DNA of 64,000 nucleotides from an uncultured Lactobacillus sp. (GTDB lineage: Bacteria > Bacillota > Bacilli > Lactobacillales > Lactobacillaceae), in the NCBI GenBank assembly GCA_937874185.1, contig CALNAK010000039.1, positions 1 through 64,000 on the forward strand, in the 5' to 3' direction. Of this stretch, positions 14,853 through 24,658 are shown one piece after another. How positions within the stretch are numbered: position 1 is the first letter of the stretch; each line of letters begins with the position of its first letter. Made by a program: the position numbers and the translations under genes. The notes under the pieces are model-generated. The model had not been told where the DNA came from. It saw only the letters and a program-made list of their open reading frames with translations, and did no database searches.

Positions 14853-15422
14853 ATGTCCAAAGTCACAGTAGAACAATTTGCCAAACTAATGGCTGATGAT
14901 AAGGTTGGTAAGATTCTCAAGGCAACCGCAACTGAGGAGGGGATAACTCCTAAGCAGATTTCTAATATTACCAAAATCCCTAATAATCAACTTTATTACA
15001 CATTAAATAAAATGCTGGATGCTGATATTTTAAGTATTGTTAAACAGGAAAAGGTTAAGAACCTAACTGAAAATTACTATTCTAGTGCTGCCTTAAATCA
15101 AAAATCACAATATCAGAAGGTTAATGAAGATAATGTATTAAATTTTTCTGATGATTGGGTTAAAGAGCATGCTGAACAAACCATTCAATTTGTTATGTTG
15201 CAACATCATGAATTTTTGGATGCCTTGAAAACGGAAATGAAAAATGACGATAGGGAGGAAACAATAGCCTTATCGTCACATAGTGAATGGAAATTATCCC
15301 CAGCAGGTGAAAAAAAGTTGATTAATGATTTGCTACATGTTTTGAGTAGCGCAGAAAAGAACGACCCTGATCCTAAATCGAAGGATAAACGTCGTGTAAA
15401 AATTCAGTTTGAAAAATGGTAG
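14853..15422 (+). CDS. ArsR-like winged-helix regulator
   Basis: About 190 residues. An ArsR/GntR-like winged helix occupies residues 1-75 (KILKATATEEGITPKQIS, then NITKIPNNQLYYTLNKMLD) and is followed by a mostly helical C-terminal domain ending in a basic stretch. It probably represses the divergent MFS pump through the 32-bp palindrome. I chose ATG 14853 for its spacing of six from GAGGTG; the longer frame from 14817 has no site. Effector unknown. Confidence 0.75.
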   Translation: MSKVTVEQFAKLMADDKVGKILKATATEEGITPKQISNITKIPNNQLYYTLNKMLDADILSIVKQEKVKNLTENYYSSAALNQKSQYQKVNEDNVLNFSDDWVKEHAEQTIQFVMLQHHEFLDALKTEMKNDDREETIALSSHSEWKLSPAGEKKLINDLLHVLSSAEKNDPDPKSKDKRRVKIQFEKW

Positions 15423-15438
15423 AGGATTCATTCTAAGT

Positions 15439-15481
15439 AAAAAAAGATAGGCCAATTTTTAGAATTGATCTACCTTTTTTG
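15439..15481. terminator. bidirectional terminator
   Basis: AAAAAAGATAG-CAATT pairs with AATTG-CTACCTTTTTT across a short loop, between convergent genes. Confidence 0.8.
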
Positions 15482-15484
15482 TAA

Positions 15485-15925
15485 TTATATTTTATTAGTT
15501 TCAACGGGAACTATCTCTGACAAAGGCATTTCCGACTGAACATATTCTTCGGTTCCATCGCTAATAGCCTTGTCATAATATTCACATTTGAAGTCAAGTA
15601 CCTTCATAGTTTGTTTCATTTTTTCCATCTCTAACTCAAAGTCATGACGAACCCGATAAAACATATCTCGACGTTCTTTGATACTATCGTCACCTTGTGC
15701 CACTAAGTTGGTGAAAGTGTAGATATCTTTAATTTTCATGCCAGATTTTTTTAGACATTCGATAACGCGTAAGGTGTCGATATCGGCTTGAGAAAAAATG
15801 CGGATTCCTGCATCGTTCTTCTCTAAGTTGGGTAACAAGTTTTGGCTATCGTAATAGCGAATTGTGGAATTAGGCAGATCAAGCAGCTTAGAAACTTGAC
15901 CAATAGTATAGGATGTTTTTATCAA
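15485..15925 (-). CDS. MerR family regulator
   Basis: A 146-residue MerR protein. The winged helix is YTIGQVSKLLDLPNSTIRYY (6-25), followed by a long dimerisation coiled coil from about residue 75. It lacks the cysteine cluster of metal-sensing MerR proteins; the two cysteines (in IECLKK and FKCEYY) do not form a metal site pattern. It is divergent from the RibD-like reductase, and a MerR-type inverted repeat in an 18-bp promoter spacer lies between them. Confidence 0.88.
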   Translation of the reverse strand: MIKTSYTIGQVSKLLDLPNSTIRYYDSQNLLPNLEKNDAGIRIFSQADIDTLRVIECLKKSGMKIKDIYTFTNLVAQGDDSIKERRDMFYRVRHDFELEMEKMKQTMKVLDFKCEYYDKAISDGTEEYVQSEMPLSEIVPVETNKI

Positions 15926-15944
15926 AATGTTCCCTCTTCATTCT

Positions 15945-15974
15945 TGACTTAAATCATACTTTAAGTCTTATGAT
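15945..15974 (+). promoter_or_regulatory. MerR-type promoter/operator
   Basis: TTGACT (15945-15950) and TATGAT (15969-15974) are 18 bp apart. GACTTAAA (15946-15953) and TTTAAGTC (15960-15967) form a perfect inverted repeat within this spacer, as MerR activators need for over-long spacers. Confidence 0.75.
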
Positions 15975-16022
15975 GAAACTATCTTAACACAAAAGATAAG
16001 TTAATTAATGGAGGAAGATTTA

Positions 16023-16703
16023 ATGAAGAAACCTTATATTATTGTCCATATGATGATGTCGGTTGATGGAAGAATTGACTGTGATATGACTGCCCAATTG
16101 CAAGGGACTAATGAGTATTATCAAACTTTACAAGATATTAATGCGCCAACTACTTTAAGTGGTCGGGTGACGGCGGAATTGGAACTAGCTCAATCGGGAA
16201 AATTTGAATCTCATGATAGCAATGTTGTTGGAACTGAAAGATTTTCCAAGAAAATGGATAATGCGGGATATAATGTGGTCGTTGATACTAAAGGAACTCT
16301 GTTGTGGGATGATGACGCACAATATAGTCGTCCTCACATTATTATTACCAGTCAACAAGTAAAACAAGATTACTTAGATTATCTTGATTCAAAAAATATT
16401 TCTTGGATTGTTACTGGTGAATCAAAAATTGACCTTAAACGAGCGACTGAAATCCTTAAACAAGAATTCAACGTTGAACGAATGGCAATCGTTGGTGGCG
16501 GAAATATTGACGGTTCATTTATTGATGAGGGCTTAGTTGATGAAATTAGTCTTTTGATTGGTGCTGGAGTTGATGGTCGAGCAAATATGACGGCTGTCTT
16601 TGATGGTAGAACTAGTGATCAACCGATGATACCTTTACAACTTAAAAGCGTTCAAAGCTATGATGATAATGCTGTTTGGTTGCGTTATACAATTAAAAAA
16701 TAA
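16023..16703 (+). CDS. RibD C-terminal-type reductase
   Basis: A 226-residue stand-alone RibD_C (dihydrofolate-reductase-like) protein. It shows IVHMMMSVDGRIDC at the N-terminus, SRPHIIITSQQ, the cofactor motif AIVGGGNIDGSFIDEGLVDE and the final WLRYTIKK. Such single-domain proteins bind NADPH and are often redox or drug-detoxification enzymes outside riboflavin synthesis. No rib genes are nearby. ATG 16023 has GGAGG seven bases upstream; the longer frame starts inside that site. Probably activated by the divergent MerR. Confidence 0.85.
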   Translation: MKKPYIIVHMMMSVDGRIDCDMTAQLQGTNEYYQTLQDINAPTTLSGRVTAELELAQSGKFESHDSNVVGTERFSKKMDNAGYNVVVDTKGTLLWDDDAQYSRPHIIITSQQVKQDYLDYLDSKNISWIVTGESKIDLKRATEILKQEFNVERMAIVGGGNIDGSFIDEGLVDEISLLIGAGVDGRANMTAVFDGRTSDQPMIPLQLKSVQSYDDNAVWLRYTIKK

Positions 16704-16807
16704 ATTTAATTTAAAATATTTTTATCATTATTAATGCTCATACTTGAAATAAATATTTAATAAATGTACTATTCTAATTAGTGCTTTAATTCAATTTAAT
16801 ATTCATC

Positions 16808-16812
16808 GGAGG
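16808..16812 (+). promoter_or_regulatory. ribosome binding site of the leader peptide
   Basis: GGAGG nine bases before the GTG at 16822. A consensus site in an otherwise untranslated leader is the main evidence that the leader is translated. Confidence 0.65.
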
Positions 16813-16821
16813 TCGCTATTA

Positions 16822-16875
16822 GTGGGCCGGATAAGATGCCACGTAGCCTATTTGCTACTGGGCATTTTTTTTTAA
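16822..16875 (+). CDS. 17-residue leader peptide overlapping a terminator
   Basis: GTG opens a frame for MGRIRCHVAYLLLGIFF and stops at TAA. The last codons run through the terminator stem and its T-run. A translating or stalled ribosome here would change whether the hairpin forms. This is the layout of antibiotic-sensing attenuators such as the bmrB leader of Bacillus subtilis bmrCD, and the downstream genes are a bmrCD-like exporter. Existence of the peptide is inferred from the frame and its ribosome binding site. Confidence 0.6.
   Translation: MGRIRCHVAYLLLGIFF
16836..16873 (+). terminator. attenuator terminator upstream of the ABC exporter
   Basis: ATGCC-GTAG pairs with CTAC-GGCAT across a 2x2 internal mismatch and is followed by nine T. 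An alternative hairpin, GTGGGC (from 16822) with GCCAC (from 16838), would sequester the 5' arm and act as antiterminator. Confidence 0.7.
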
Positions 16876-16908
16876 CTGAATTGGAGTCCAAAATGAGGAG
16901 GGGATTTA

Positions 16909-18627
16909 ATGAAAGTATTAATACCTTATATTAAGCGCTACCGCAAAGATGTTTATATCTCTATCATCTCGGTTATTGCGCTAGTTTTCGCAACATTATG
17001 GCAACCACGATTATTGCAAGTAATCATGAATGCCATCTTAAAGGGTGATAATAATACTATTATCCAACAAGGAATAGTATTGATTTTACTGGCTGTAGTA
17101 GGGATTATAGCTGGTGTCATCAATACAATTTATTCTGCTCGAGTTGCTTTAGGTGTAGCAACTGATTTACGAGCTGATCTGTATGAGAAAGTGCAGTCAT
17201 TTGCTTATGCTGATGTTGAAAAATTTTCTGCTTCTAATTTAGTTGTTAGAATGACTAATGATATTAATCAGGTCCAACAAATCGTTATGGCTGGATTCCA
17301 ACAAGTTAGTCGTATTCCGTTACTATTTATTGGTGCGTTCATTCTAGCTATGGTCACAATGCCACAACAGTGGTGGGTCTTAATTGGAATGATGTTAATT
17401 GTAATCGGTGTCAGCTGGTACTCATATAAAAAAATGAGTTATTATTTTGCCCAAACGCAGCAGAATATTGAAGATGTTAATACCGTTGCTCGTGAGAATT
17501 TAATGGGAATTCGCGTGGTTAAGTCTTTCGTCCAAGAACCCCATGAAATTTCGAAGTTTTCCGCAGCTTCAGATAGATTGACTGACGTTACAGCTAAAAT
17601 TGGTTATAATTTTGCTATTCTAATGCCAGCGTTCTTCTTAACTGCTAATATTGCTGTTGTTTTGGCAGTTTATTTAGTGGGACAAAATATTACAGTCCAT
17701 CCAACTTATTTAGCAGCCATCACTAGTTTTATTTCCTATCTAATGCAAATCCTTTTTGCGGTTATCAATGGTGGTTTCTTAATGATTATGGCTTCAAGAG
17801 CTAATATTTCATTAGGAAGAATCGGTGAAGTAATGGAAACAGTTCCTAGCATGAATTATGTTGAAGGTGACACTAAACCAGTTGCTGGTGATATTGAGTT
17901 TGACCACGTGACATTCACTTATCCTGGTGATGATTCACCAACGTTGAAAGATATCAGTTTCAAAGTTAAAGCTGGAGAAATGATTGGAATTGTTGGTGCA
18001 ACCGGTTCTGGTAAAACAACTATGGCTCAGCTTATTGCTCGGTTATATGATCCAGATGAAGGGACAATTAAAGTTGGTGGAACTGATGTAAAACAACTTT
18101 CTGAAGCCTCATTACGAGAAACAGTAGCGTATGTTTTACAACGTTCAACCTTATTCTCTGGTACAATCTCGGCTAATTTACGACAAGTAAAAGAAGATGC
18201 GTCTTCAAATAGTATGCAGTGGGCAGCCAATATTGCTCAAGCATCTGAATTTATTGAACGTTTGCCATTAACTTATGATGCACCAGTTGAAGAACGTTCA
18301 TCTAACTTCTCCGGTGGTCAAAAACAACGCTTGTCAATCACACGTGGTGTTATTGCTGAACCAGAAATCCTGATTTTAGATGACGCTACATCAGCTTTGG
18401 ATGCTAAGTCAGAAAAACTTGTTCAAGAGGCATTGGATAAAGATTTGACAACTACTACAACTGTGGTAATTGCTGAAAAGATTTCTTCAATTGTTCGAGC
18501 TGATCGTATTCTAGTTATGGATGGCGGTAAAATCGTTGGAAATGGTAAGCATAAGGAATTAGTCGACAATAATGAAGTCTATCAAAAGATTTATCAGACA
18601 CAAAAAGCAAGAAAGGGGGGCATGTAA
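16909..18627 (+). CDS. heterodimeric multidrug ABC exporter, subunit 1 (BmrC/YheI-like)
   Basis: A 572-residue half-transporter: six membrane helices (about 15-300) then an ATPase. Walker A is GATGSGKTT. The signature is NFSGGQKQRLSITRGV and Walker B is ILILDDATSALD, with Asp where other exporters have catalytic Glu, so this subunit holds the degenerate site of a BmrCD/LmrCD heterodimer. AGGAGGGG precedes the ATG. The gene shares one base with subunit 2 and is preceded by the leader-peptide attenuator, suggesting induction by ribosome-targeting drugs. Confidence 0.9.
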   Translation: MKVLIPYIKRYRKDVYISIISVIALVFATLWQPRLLQVIMNAILKGDNNTIIQQGIVLILLAVVGIIAGVINTIYSARVALGVATDLRADLYEKVQSFAYADVEKFSASNLVVRMTNDINQVQQIVMAGFQQVSRIPLLFIGAFILAMVTMPQQWWVLIGMMLIVIGVSWYSYKKMSYYFAQTQQNIEDVNTVARENLMGIRVVKSFVQEPHEISKFSAASDRLTDVTAKIGYNFAILMPAFFLTANIAVVLAVYLVGQNITVHPTYLAAITSFISYLMQILFAVINGGFLMIMASRANISLGRIGEVMETVPSMNYVEGDTKPVAGDIEFDHVTFTYPGDDSPTLKDISFKVKAGEMIGIVGATGSGKTTMAQLIARLYDPDEGTIKVGGTDVKQLSEASLRETVAYVLQRSTLFSGTISANLRQVKEDASSNSMQWAANIAQASEFIERLPLTYDAPVEERSSNFSGGQKQRLSITRGVIAEPEILILDDATSALDAKSEKLVQEALDKDLTTTTTVVIAEKISSIVRADRILVMDGGKIVGNGKHKELVDNNEVYQKIYQTQKARKGGM

Positions 18628-20408
18628 TGAGTGATTTAAAGAATGCAAGTAAATATTATTGGCATTATCTCAAACGATATTGGTTTGGCTTCACTATGAC
18701 GGCAATTTTAATTGGTATTTCAACTGCCTGTATTGTTATTGCCCCAACATACCTTGGTCGTGCGGTTTCTGAATTGACGACTTACTTACAACAATGGACA
18801 AACGCCGCAACTCGTTCTGATGCCAGTCTAGGTGGATTCCATAAAACTTTGTGGATTTATCTGGGATTATATTTAGGGGATGCCAGTACTTTATTGATAG
18901 CTAGTATGATTTTAGCTAGAATTACGGCATTTTCAACTGGTACAATGCGTGTTGGCTTGTTCCGCAAGATGCAACGGATGCAGGTGCAATATTTTGATTC
19001 ACACAGTGATGGAGATATTTTGGCACGTTATACGTCTGATTTGGATAATATTTTTAATGCTTTGAATCAAGCTTTGATTGAAATATTTTTGTCAGTTGCA
19101 CAATTCATCGGTCTATTGATTGTTATGTTCGATCAGAATGTAACTATGGCTTGGGTGACAATGTCATCTACTCCTGTGGCTTTGATTATTGCGGCTTTCG
19201 TAATGAGTAAAGCTAGTGTTGCTGTTAATAAACAACAGGATGATGTTGGTAGTTTGAATGGTTATATTAATGAACAAGTTACGGCTCAAAAAGTCATAAT
19301 TACTAATGGATTACAAAAAGATTCTATCCGTGGATTTAAGAAACATAATCAAACCGTTCGTAAGTCAGCTTTATCTGGTCAAATTTGGTCAGGTGTTTTA
19401 AATCCTTTGATGCAGGGTATGTCACTTTTGAACACTGCTATCGTTATTTTCTTCGGTTCATGGTTTGCCCTAAACGGTACCTTATCAACTGGAGCAGCCT
19501 TAGCCTTAGTTGTTGTGTTCGTGAACTATGCGCAACAATATTACCAACCAATCATGTCGTTGACTAGTTTATACGGTATGATTCAATTGGCAATTACTGG
19601 TGCTCGTCGTGTCGATGAAGTTAGAAGTCAACCAGATGAAATTGACCCAGAGAATGGTAAAACCGAATCTGGAATCAAGAAGGAATTACAAATTTCTGAT
19701 GTCCACTTTAGTTATTTACCAGGTAAAGAAATTTTACACGGAGTATCAATTTCAATTCATAAGGGTGAAATGGTAGCTTTAGTTGGACCAACTGGTTCGG
19801 GTAAAACGACTGTCATGAATCTCTTGAATCGTTTTTACGATGTTGATAGTGGTTCGATAACGATTGACGGAACAGATATCCGTGAATTTTCACTGAATGA
19901 TTTACGAAAAAATGTCGGTGTCGTCTTACAAGATCCACAATTGTTCTCCGGAACGATTGCCGATAATATTCGTTATGGTGATCCTGATGCTAGTATGGAA
20001 CGTGTTATTGACGCGGCTAAACAAGCTAACATTCATGAATTCATCGAAAGTTTGCCTCAAGGTTATGAGACCGAAGTTTCAGATGAACAGAGTGTTTTCT
20101 CAGCTGGTCAAAAGCAATTGATGTCAATTGCTAGAACTATTTTGACTAATCCAAAGTTGTTGATATTGGATGAAGCAACTTCAAACGTTGATACAGTTAC
20201 TGAAGCAAGTATCCAAGCAGCTATGGATCGAGTAATCAGTGGACGGACAAGTTTTGTAATTGCCCATCGACTAAAGACAATTTTGAACGCTGATAAAATC
20301 GTTGTTCTTAAAGATGGAAATATCATCGAACAAGGAAACCACGATGCTTTGTTAGCTAAAGATGGATTCTATGCAGGACTATATCGTAATCAGATGGTTA
20401 CAGATTAA
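18627..20408 (+). CDS. heterodimeric multidrug ABC exporter, subunit 2 (BmrD/YheH-like)
   Basis: A 593-residue half-transporter with about 40 extra N-terminal residues including an extended loop after helix 1 (QQWTNAATRSDASLGGFHK), as in YheH/LmrD. The ATPase has Walker A GPTGSGKTT and Walker B LLILDEATSNVDT with the catalytic Glu. The signature segment reads FSAGQKQLMSIAR, with Ala for the second Ser/Gly position. Start overlaps the previous stop (TAATG), so the subunits are translationally coupled. A strong terminator follows. Confidence 0.9.
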   Translation: MSDLKNASKYYWHYLKRYWFGFTMTAILIGISTACIVIAPTYLGRAVSELTTYLQQWTNAATRSDASLGGFHKTLWIYLGLYLGDASTLLIASMILARITAFSTGTMRVGLFRKMQRMQVQYFDSHSDGDILARYTSDLDNIFNALNQALIEIFLSVAQFIGLLIVMFDQNVTMAWVTMSSTPVALIIAAFVMSKASVAVNKQQDDVGSLNGYINEQVTAQKVIITNGLQKDSIRGFKKHNQTVRKSALSGQIWSGVLNPLMQGMSLLNTAIVIFFGSWFALNGTLSTGAALALVVVFVNYAQQYYQPIMSLTSLYGMIQLAITGARRVDEVRSQPDEIDPENGKTESGIKKELQISDVHFSYLPGKEILHGVSISIHKGEMVALVGPTGSGKTTVMNLLNRFYDVDSGSITIDGTDIREFSLNDLRKNVGVVLQDPQLFSGTIADNIRYGDPDASMERVIDAAKQANIHEFIESLPQGYETEVSDEQSVFSAGQKQLMSIARTILTNPKLLILDEATSNVDTVTEASIQAAMDRVISGRTSFVIAHRLKTILNADKIVVLKDGNIIEQGNHDALLAKDGFYAGLYRNQMVTD

Positions 20409-20418
20409 TAAAATTTGA

Positions 20419-20465
20419 ACAGGCCATAACCTTTTAATTTAGAGGTTATGGCCTGTTTTTTTTTT
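20419..20465. terminator. terminator of the ABC exporter operon
   Basis: ACAGGCCATAACCT pairs with AGGTTATGGCCTGT, followed by ten or more T. Confidence 0.92.
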
Positions 20466-20534
20466 GTATCTGAATATCTTCATTTTCGTAGATGGTATAA
20501 TTATAAACAATAAGCAATAGTAACGGAGGATCAC

Positions 20535-22733
20535 ATGGCAGCAAAACAAGAGGAAACTAGTATCGTGGATTTGGCTCAACCAGTTCACCAACAATTGAAT
20601 CAGTATCGTGTTCCACAAATTCAAGCAGTTTTATCCCTATTAGATGAAGGCAATACAGTCCCATTTATTGCCCGTTATCGTAAGGAACGAACTGGTACAC
20701 TTGATGAAGTTGCTATCCGAGATATTGAGGACGAAGCTAATCGTTTGATGAAATTGAATAAACGACGTCAAGATGTTTTGAATTTAATTCAAGAACAAGG
20801 TAAATTGACACCCAATTTAAAACAACAGTTAGAACAAGCAACAGTTATTCAACAAGTTGAAGATTTGTATCTTCCATACAAACAAAAGCGAAGAACTAAG
20901 GCCACAATTGCTCGTGAGGCAGGTTTGGAACCCTTAGCTAATTGGATATTAACTTTTCCCAATCAAGGACTTGATACTAAGGCAAAAGATTTTATTTCAG
21001 AAGATAAAGATTTGCCAGACTTACCAGCTGTTTGGGCTGGAGTTAATGAAATTTTGGCCGAAACATTCAGTGATCGAGCCGATTTCCGTGAATGGATTCG
21101 TGGCTACACTTGGCAGCAAGGTAAGCTGACTAGCAAAGTTAAGCGTGGCGCTAAAGAAAAAGACGAACAACAAGTCTATGAAACATACTATGAATTTGAG
21201 CAAGCCTTGAAACAATTGCCACCATATCGAGTTTTGGCCATTAACCGTGGTGAACGAGAGAAAATTTTGACAGTTGGAATTGATGTTGATTCAACACAAA
21301 TTTTGAAATATGGCCATTCTAGATTGGTTAGACAGCATCAAGGACCCGCTGTTACTAAAGTCGATGAAGCATTTGAAGATGCCTATAAACGTTTTATTGG
21401 ACCTTCGATTGAACGAGAGCTACGTCGTCAATTGTCTGATAAGGCTGACGAACATGCGATTCAAGTTTTCGGAAATAATTTATATCACTTGTTAATGCAG
21501 GCTCCCTTAAAGGGTAAAGTGGTCATGGGATTTGATCCAGCCTACAGAACTGGTTGTAAGTTAGCCATCATGGATGCCAATGGTCGTTTCTTGACTAAAC
21601 AAGTAATTTATCCACACAAGCCTGCAAGTAACAAGCAACGTGAAGCAGCCGGACCAGAGTTTAAGCAATTATTAGAGAAGTACCATGTTGAAATGATTGC
21701 TATCGGTAACGGAACAGCTAGTCGTGAATCTGAGGAATTTGTCAGTGAAATTTTGAAGACGTTAGACCATCCAGTCTATTATGTAATCGTCAATGAAGCT
21801 GGGGCTTCAGTTTATTCTGCTAGTGCTAATGCTCGTGCCGAATTTGCGGACTTACATGTTGAAGAACGTTCCGCCGTTAGTATCGGTCGTCGTCTGCAAG
21901 ATCCGTTGGCAGAATTGATCAAGGTTGATCCTAAAGCTATCGGTGTCGGACAATATCAACATGATGTGCCAGAAAAGGAACTAGATGAGCAATTGGATCG
22001 AGTAGTGGAAACAGCCGTTAACCAAGTTGGTGTCAATTTGAACACTGCCAGTCCGGAATTGTTAACACATATTTCTGGATTGACAGCCACAACTGCCAAA
22101 AATATTGTGACTTTCCGTAATGAAAATGGTTCGTATTCGAAACGACAGGATTTAAAATCTGTGCCACGTTTAGGACCTAAAGCTTACCAACAAGCAGTTG
22201 GTTTCTTACGTATCATTGCCGGAACTGATCCTTTGGATAATACTGATATTCATCCGGAAAGTTATGCTGTAACTAGAAAATTATTGACTAGTATTAAGGC
22301 AAATATCAATACTATTGGAACGGCTGATCTTCAACAGAAATTGGCTAAATTGGATAAGTCAAATGTGGCTGAACAATTAGACGTTGGTAAGGAAACCTTA
22401 ACTGATATTATTGCCGGTTTAAGTAAGCCCGGTCGTGATTTACGTGATAGCATGCCTGCACCACTATTGCGTCAGGATGTTTTAACTATGGCAGATTTGA
22501 AACCTGGGATGGAACTTCAAGGTACCGTTAGAAATGTTATCGACTTCGGAGCGTTTGTTGATATTGGTGTTAAACAAGACGGACTAGTTCACATTTCACA
22601 GTTGTCTGATTACTTTGTTAGTGATCCAAGTACCGTGGTTACTATCGGTGATATTGTGACTGTTTGGGTGCTTAGTGTCGATGAGAATCGTAATCGAATT
22701 CAGTTGACTATGCGTAAAGAAAATTTGGATTAA
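20535..22733 (+). CDS. tex: Tex, S1-domain RNA-binding transcription accessory protein
   Basis: A 732-residue Tex/YdcI protein, the usual length. In order it has the N-terminal helical domain with FIARYRKERTGTLDEV (near residue 50), the YqgF-like nuclease fold (KVVMGFDPAYRTGCKLAIMD), helix-hairpin-helix repeats (VGVNLNTASPELLTHISGL and SVPRLGPKAYQQAVGF) and a C-terminal S1 domain (GMELQGTVRNVIDFGAFVDI). It is a conserved RNA-polymerase-associated protein linked to ribosome rescue and stress. GGAGG precedes ATG. Its terminator has been split by the ISL3 element. Confidence 0.96.
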   Translation: MAAKQEETSIVDLAQPVHQQLNQYRVPQIQAVLSLLDEGNTVPFIARYRKERTGTLDEVAIRDIEDEANRLMKLNKRRQDVLNLIQEQGKLTPNLKQQLEQATVIQQVEDLYLPYKQKRRTKATIAREAGLEPLANWILTFPNQGLDTKAKDFISEDKDLPDLPAVWAGVNEILAETFSDRADFREWIRGYTWQQGKLTSKVKRGAKEKDEQQVYETYYEFEQALKQLPPYRVLAINRGEREKILTVGIDVDSTQILKYGHSRLVRQHQGPAVTKVDEAFEDAYKRFIGPSIERELRRQLSDKADEHAIQVFGNNLYHLLMQAPLKGKVVMGFDPAYRTGCKLAIMDANGRFLTKQVIYPHKPASNKQREAAGPEFKQLLEKYHVEMIAIGNGTASRESEEFVSEILKTLDHPVYYVIVNEAGASVYSASANARAEFADLHVEERSAVSIGRRLQDPLAELIKVDPKAIGVGQYQHDVPEKELDEQLDRVVETAVNQVGVNLNTASPELLTHISGLTATTAKNIVTFRNENGSYSKRQDLKSVPRLGPKAYQQAVGFLRIIAGTDPLDNTDIHPESYAVTRKLLTSIKANINTIGTADLQQKLAKLDKSNVAEQLDVGKETLTDIIAGLSKPGRDLRDSMPAPLLRQDVLTMADLKPGMELQGTVRNVIDFGAFVDIGVKQDGLVHISQLSDYFVSDPSTVVTIGDIVTVWVLSVDENRNRIQLTMRKENLD

Positions 22734-22740
22734 AGAAAAT

Positions 22741-22750
22741 AATAGACTAC
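22741..22750 (+). terminator. left arm of the tex terminator, split by an IS
   Basis: AATAGACTAC here pairs perfectly with GTAGTCTATT at 24821-24830, which is followed by TTTTTG. Removing the IS and one copy of its 7-bp target duplication restores a compact hairpin with a 20-base loop. Confidence 0.75.
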
Positions 22751-22771
22751 TGACTTTTTTGAGGTTCTTTC

Positions 22772-24562
22772 TTAAGTTTGGTTGTTTGCTAGAAGTGAAC
22801 TTAAGTCAAAATCTTTAAGAGTTGCCTGAAATGCCAGGTAACTCTTTTTATATAAATTGACTATTCCACTTCGACCATATAAAGTATGCTTGATTAATTT
22901 GAGTTTGTTATTATTTCCTTCGACAAATCCAGAACTAATCTCTTGGGATATTGCGTTATGAACTGGCGCAATATCCTTTTTTATATGCTTGCAAAATCCA
23001 TGCATTATTGTGTTTTCATATTTGGACAGAAAGATATCCATATCTTTCGTGTTGTCGCTCATCAATGCACGGTAAAAGTCGATGTATACGTATCTAAGTT
23101 TCATCAATATAGGATATTTACTTTGCATGATCATAAAGTCATTACTAATCGTTTTCATATTGATATCGGTGATATAGTTGAGTATTTTTTTACGTGACAT
23201 AGAAATAATAGTGTCTTTAGATTTGTGTTCTTTTGACGAGATTCTCTCGTCAAGAACACTTTCCGGAAAATTATTCTTTTTTACATCGTGTATGTAATCT
23301 TTCAGTGATTCTTTACTTCCTCTATATCCATTGGAAAATACATAAGTTTGAACTGCCAGATTAGGAAAACCATCACGAAGCATTTTGTAAATTATATTTA
23401 TATAATCATCCATTATCGTTTTACGCTTTTTATAATAAATCGGATGGTCTAAGTCATCTATTTGTCGAAGACTCATATTTAAATATTTCTGGATGGTAAC
23501 TGGATTTAATTTAAACTCTATTGTGGCAGCTTTGATTGAACTAGGAGACAACGAAAATTTAGATTGTATAGTTTTAATAAGTTCTTGTTTATGTTTACGA
23601 TTTAATGCATATTTCTTGTACATCGATGAATTGGGATTACGTCTTTTATTGTCAAAAATAATCACACCACCGTCCTTGCCGGTTGGTGGTATGTTGTCGT
23701 AATGAACTTTATTGACTACATCGTATATTGAATTAGTACCCAATTTTTTGACCTTATCTTTTTGTTCAAGAATATGATTATTCTTTAAGAATATTGTTTG
23801 GGGAAGTTTTTTTTTAAAACAATACTAAGATTATCAGTCAAATCTTGTAAAAGATGAAAACGGTCAGCTACTTGAGTGCAATCAGGAAGTACCTCTCGAA
23901 TTGCCTTTGCATATGAAGTATCTCTATCTCTAGCAACTAATTTTACTTTCTTATGAGTTATTAACCATGATTTTAATTCAGTACCCTTACGTCCTTCTAA
24001 TAGTGCAATAAGATGGTGATCATTTAAATCATAAATAGCTGTACAATAAGTTCTACCTTTTCTTATAGCAACGTCGTCAACGCCGATGGCTTCGACATTT
24101 GGATCATCTTTAAACTCCAGACGGTCATAAATTCTCTGTATAGAGTTATTACTAATATTTACACCTAGTAAGGACAAAATATGGCTAGCACCTTCATTAC
24201 TTAAAAATATAGATACTCCTAATATAAATATATTGAGTGCGTCGGTTCGTACCTCCCGAGCACCAGCGAAAGGTAATACCTCATCAAATATATAGTGAGG
24301 ACATTTTATATTTAAGCAATAGTATTTATGTGCATTAACATCTAAATACGTAGGTTCATTATGAATAGGAGTATCTTGTAATATTCTATGATAAGTAGCG
24401 GAAGTCCTTGATGCTTTAGCCCCCACAATAAGGGCAGTTACAATCGTGTGGACGGGATTTGATTTTGATCAACAGACGATCACCATTATTTATTACACTG
24501 TATATAAAATAATTTTCACCAAAAGGTGATTTATTATAATCTAATTCTTTATACTTAGACAT
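22772..24562 (-). pseudogene. ISL3 transposase, two frameshifts
   Basis: Begins at ATG 24562 (MSKYKELDYNKSPFGENYF), passes the zinc motif HDCNCPYCG and then shifts frame at a G5 run on the coding strand (24420-24424). The DDE core continues with VEAIGVDDVAIRKGRTYCTA, LVARDRDTSYAKAIREVLPD and QVADRFHLLQDLTDNL. A second shift occurs at the A9 run (plus-strand T9, 23807-23815). The last part keeps SGFVEGNNNKLKLIKHTLYG, containing the final Glu. Correcting both gives a full-length ISL3 transposase. It cannot act unless the shifts are sequencing errors or are bypassed. Confidence 0.85.
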
Positions 24563-24608
24563 TGAAAAGCCTTCTTTAAGGTGAATTATAGAATCAGAAT
24601 CACTCTAA

Positions 24609-24658
24609 AAGAAAAGGTTGTACCAACTGTATGTTTCCAGTTGGTACAACCTTTTCTT
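24609..24658. terminator. insulating hairpin inside the IS
   Basis: AAAGGTTGTACCAACTG and its exact complement form a stem of about 18 bp upstream of the transposase start. It probably blocks transcription entering the element from outside. Confidence 0.7.

Noticed and set aside
16803..16875. Possible metabolite riboswitch (compact GC-rich leader with terminator)
   Set aside because: I could match it to no riboswitch class from memory. The ribosome binding site, GTG frame and exporter genes downstream fit a leader-peptide attenuator better.
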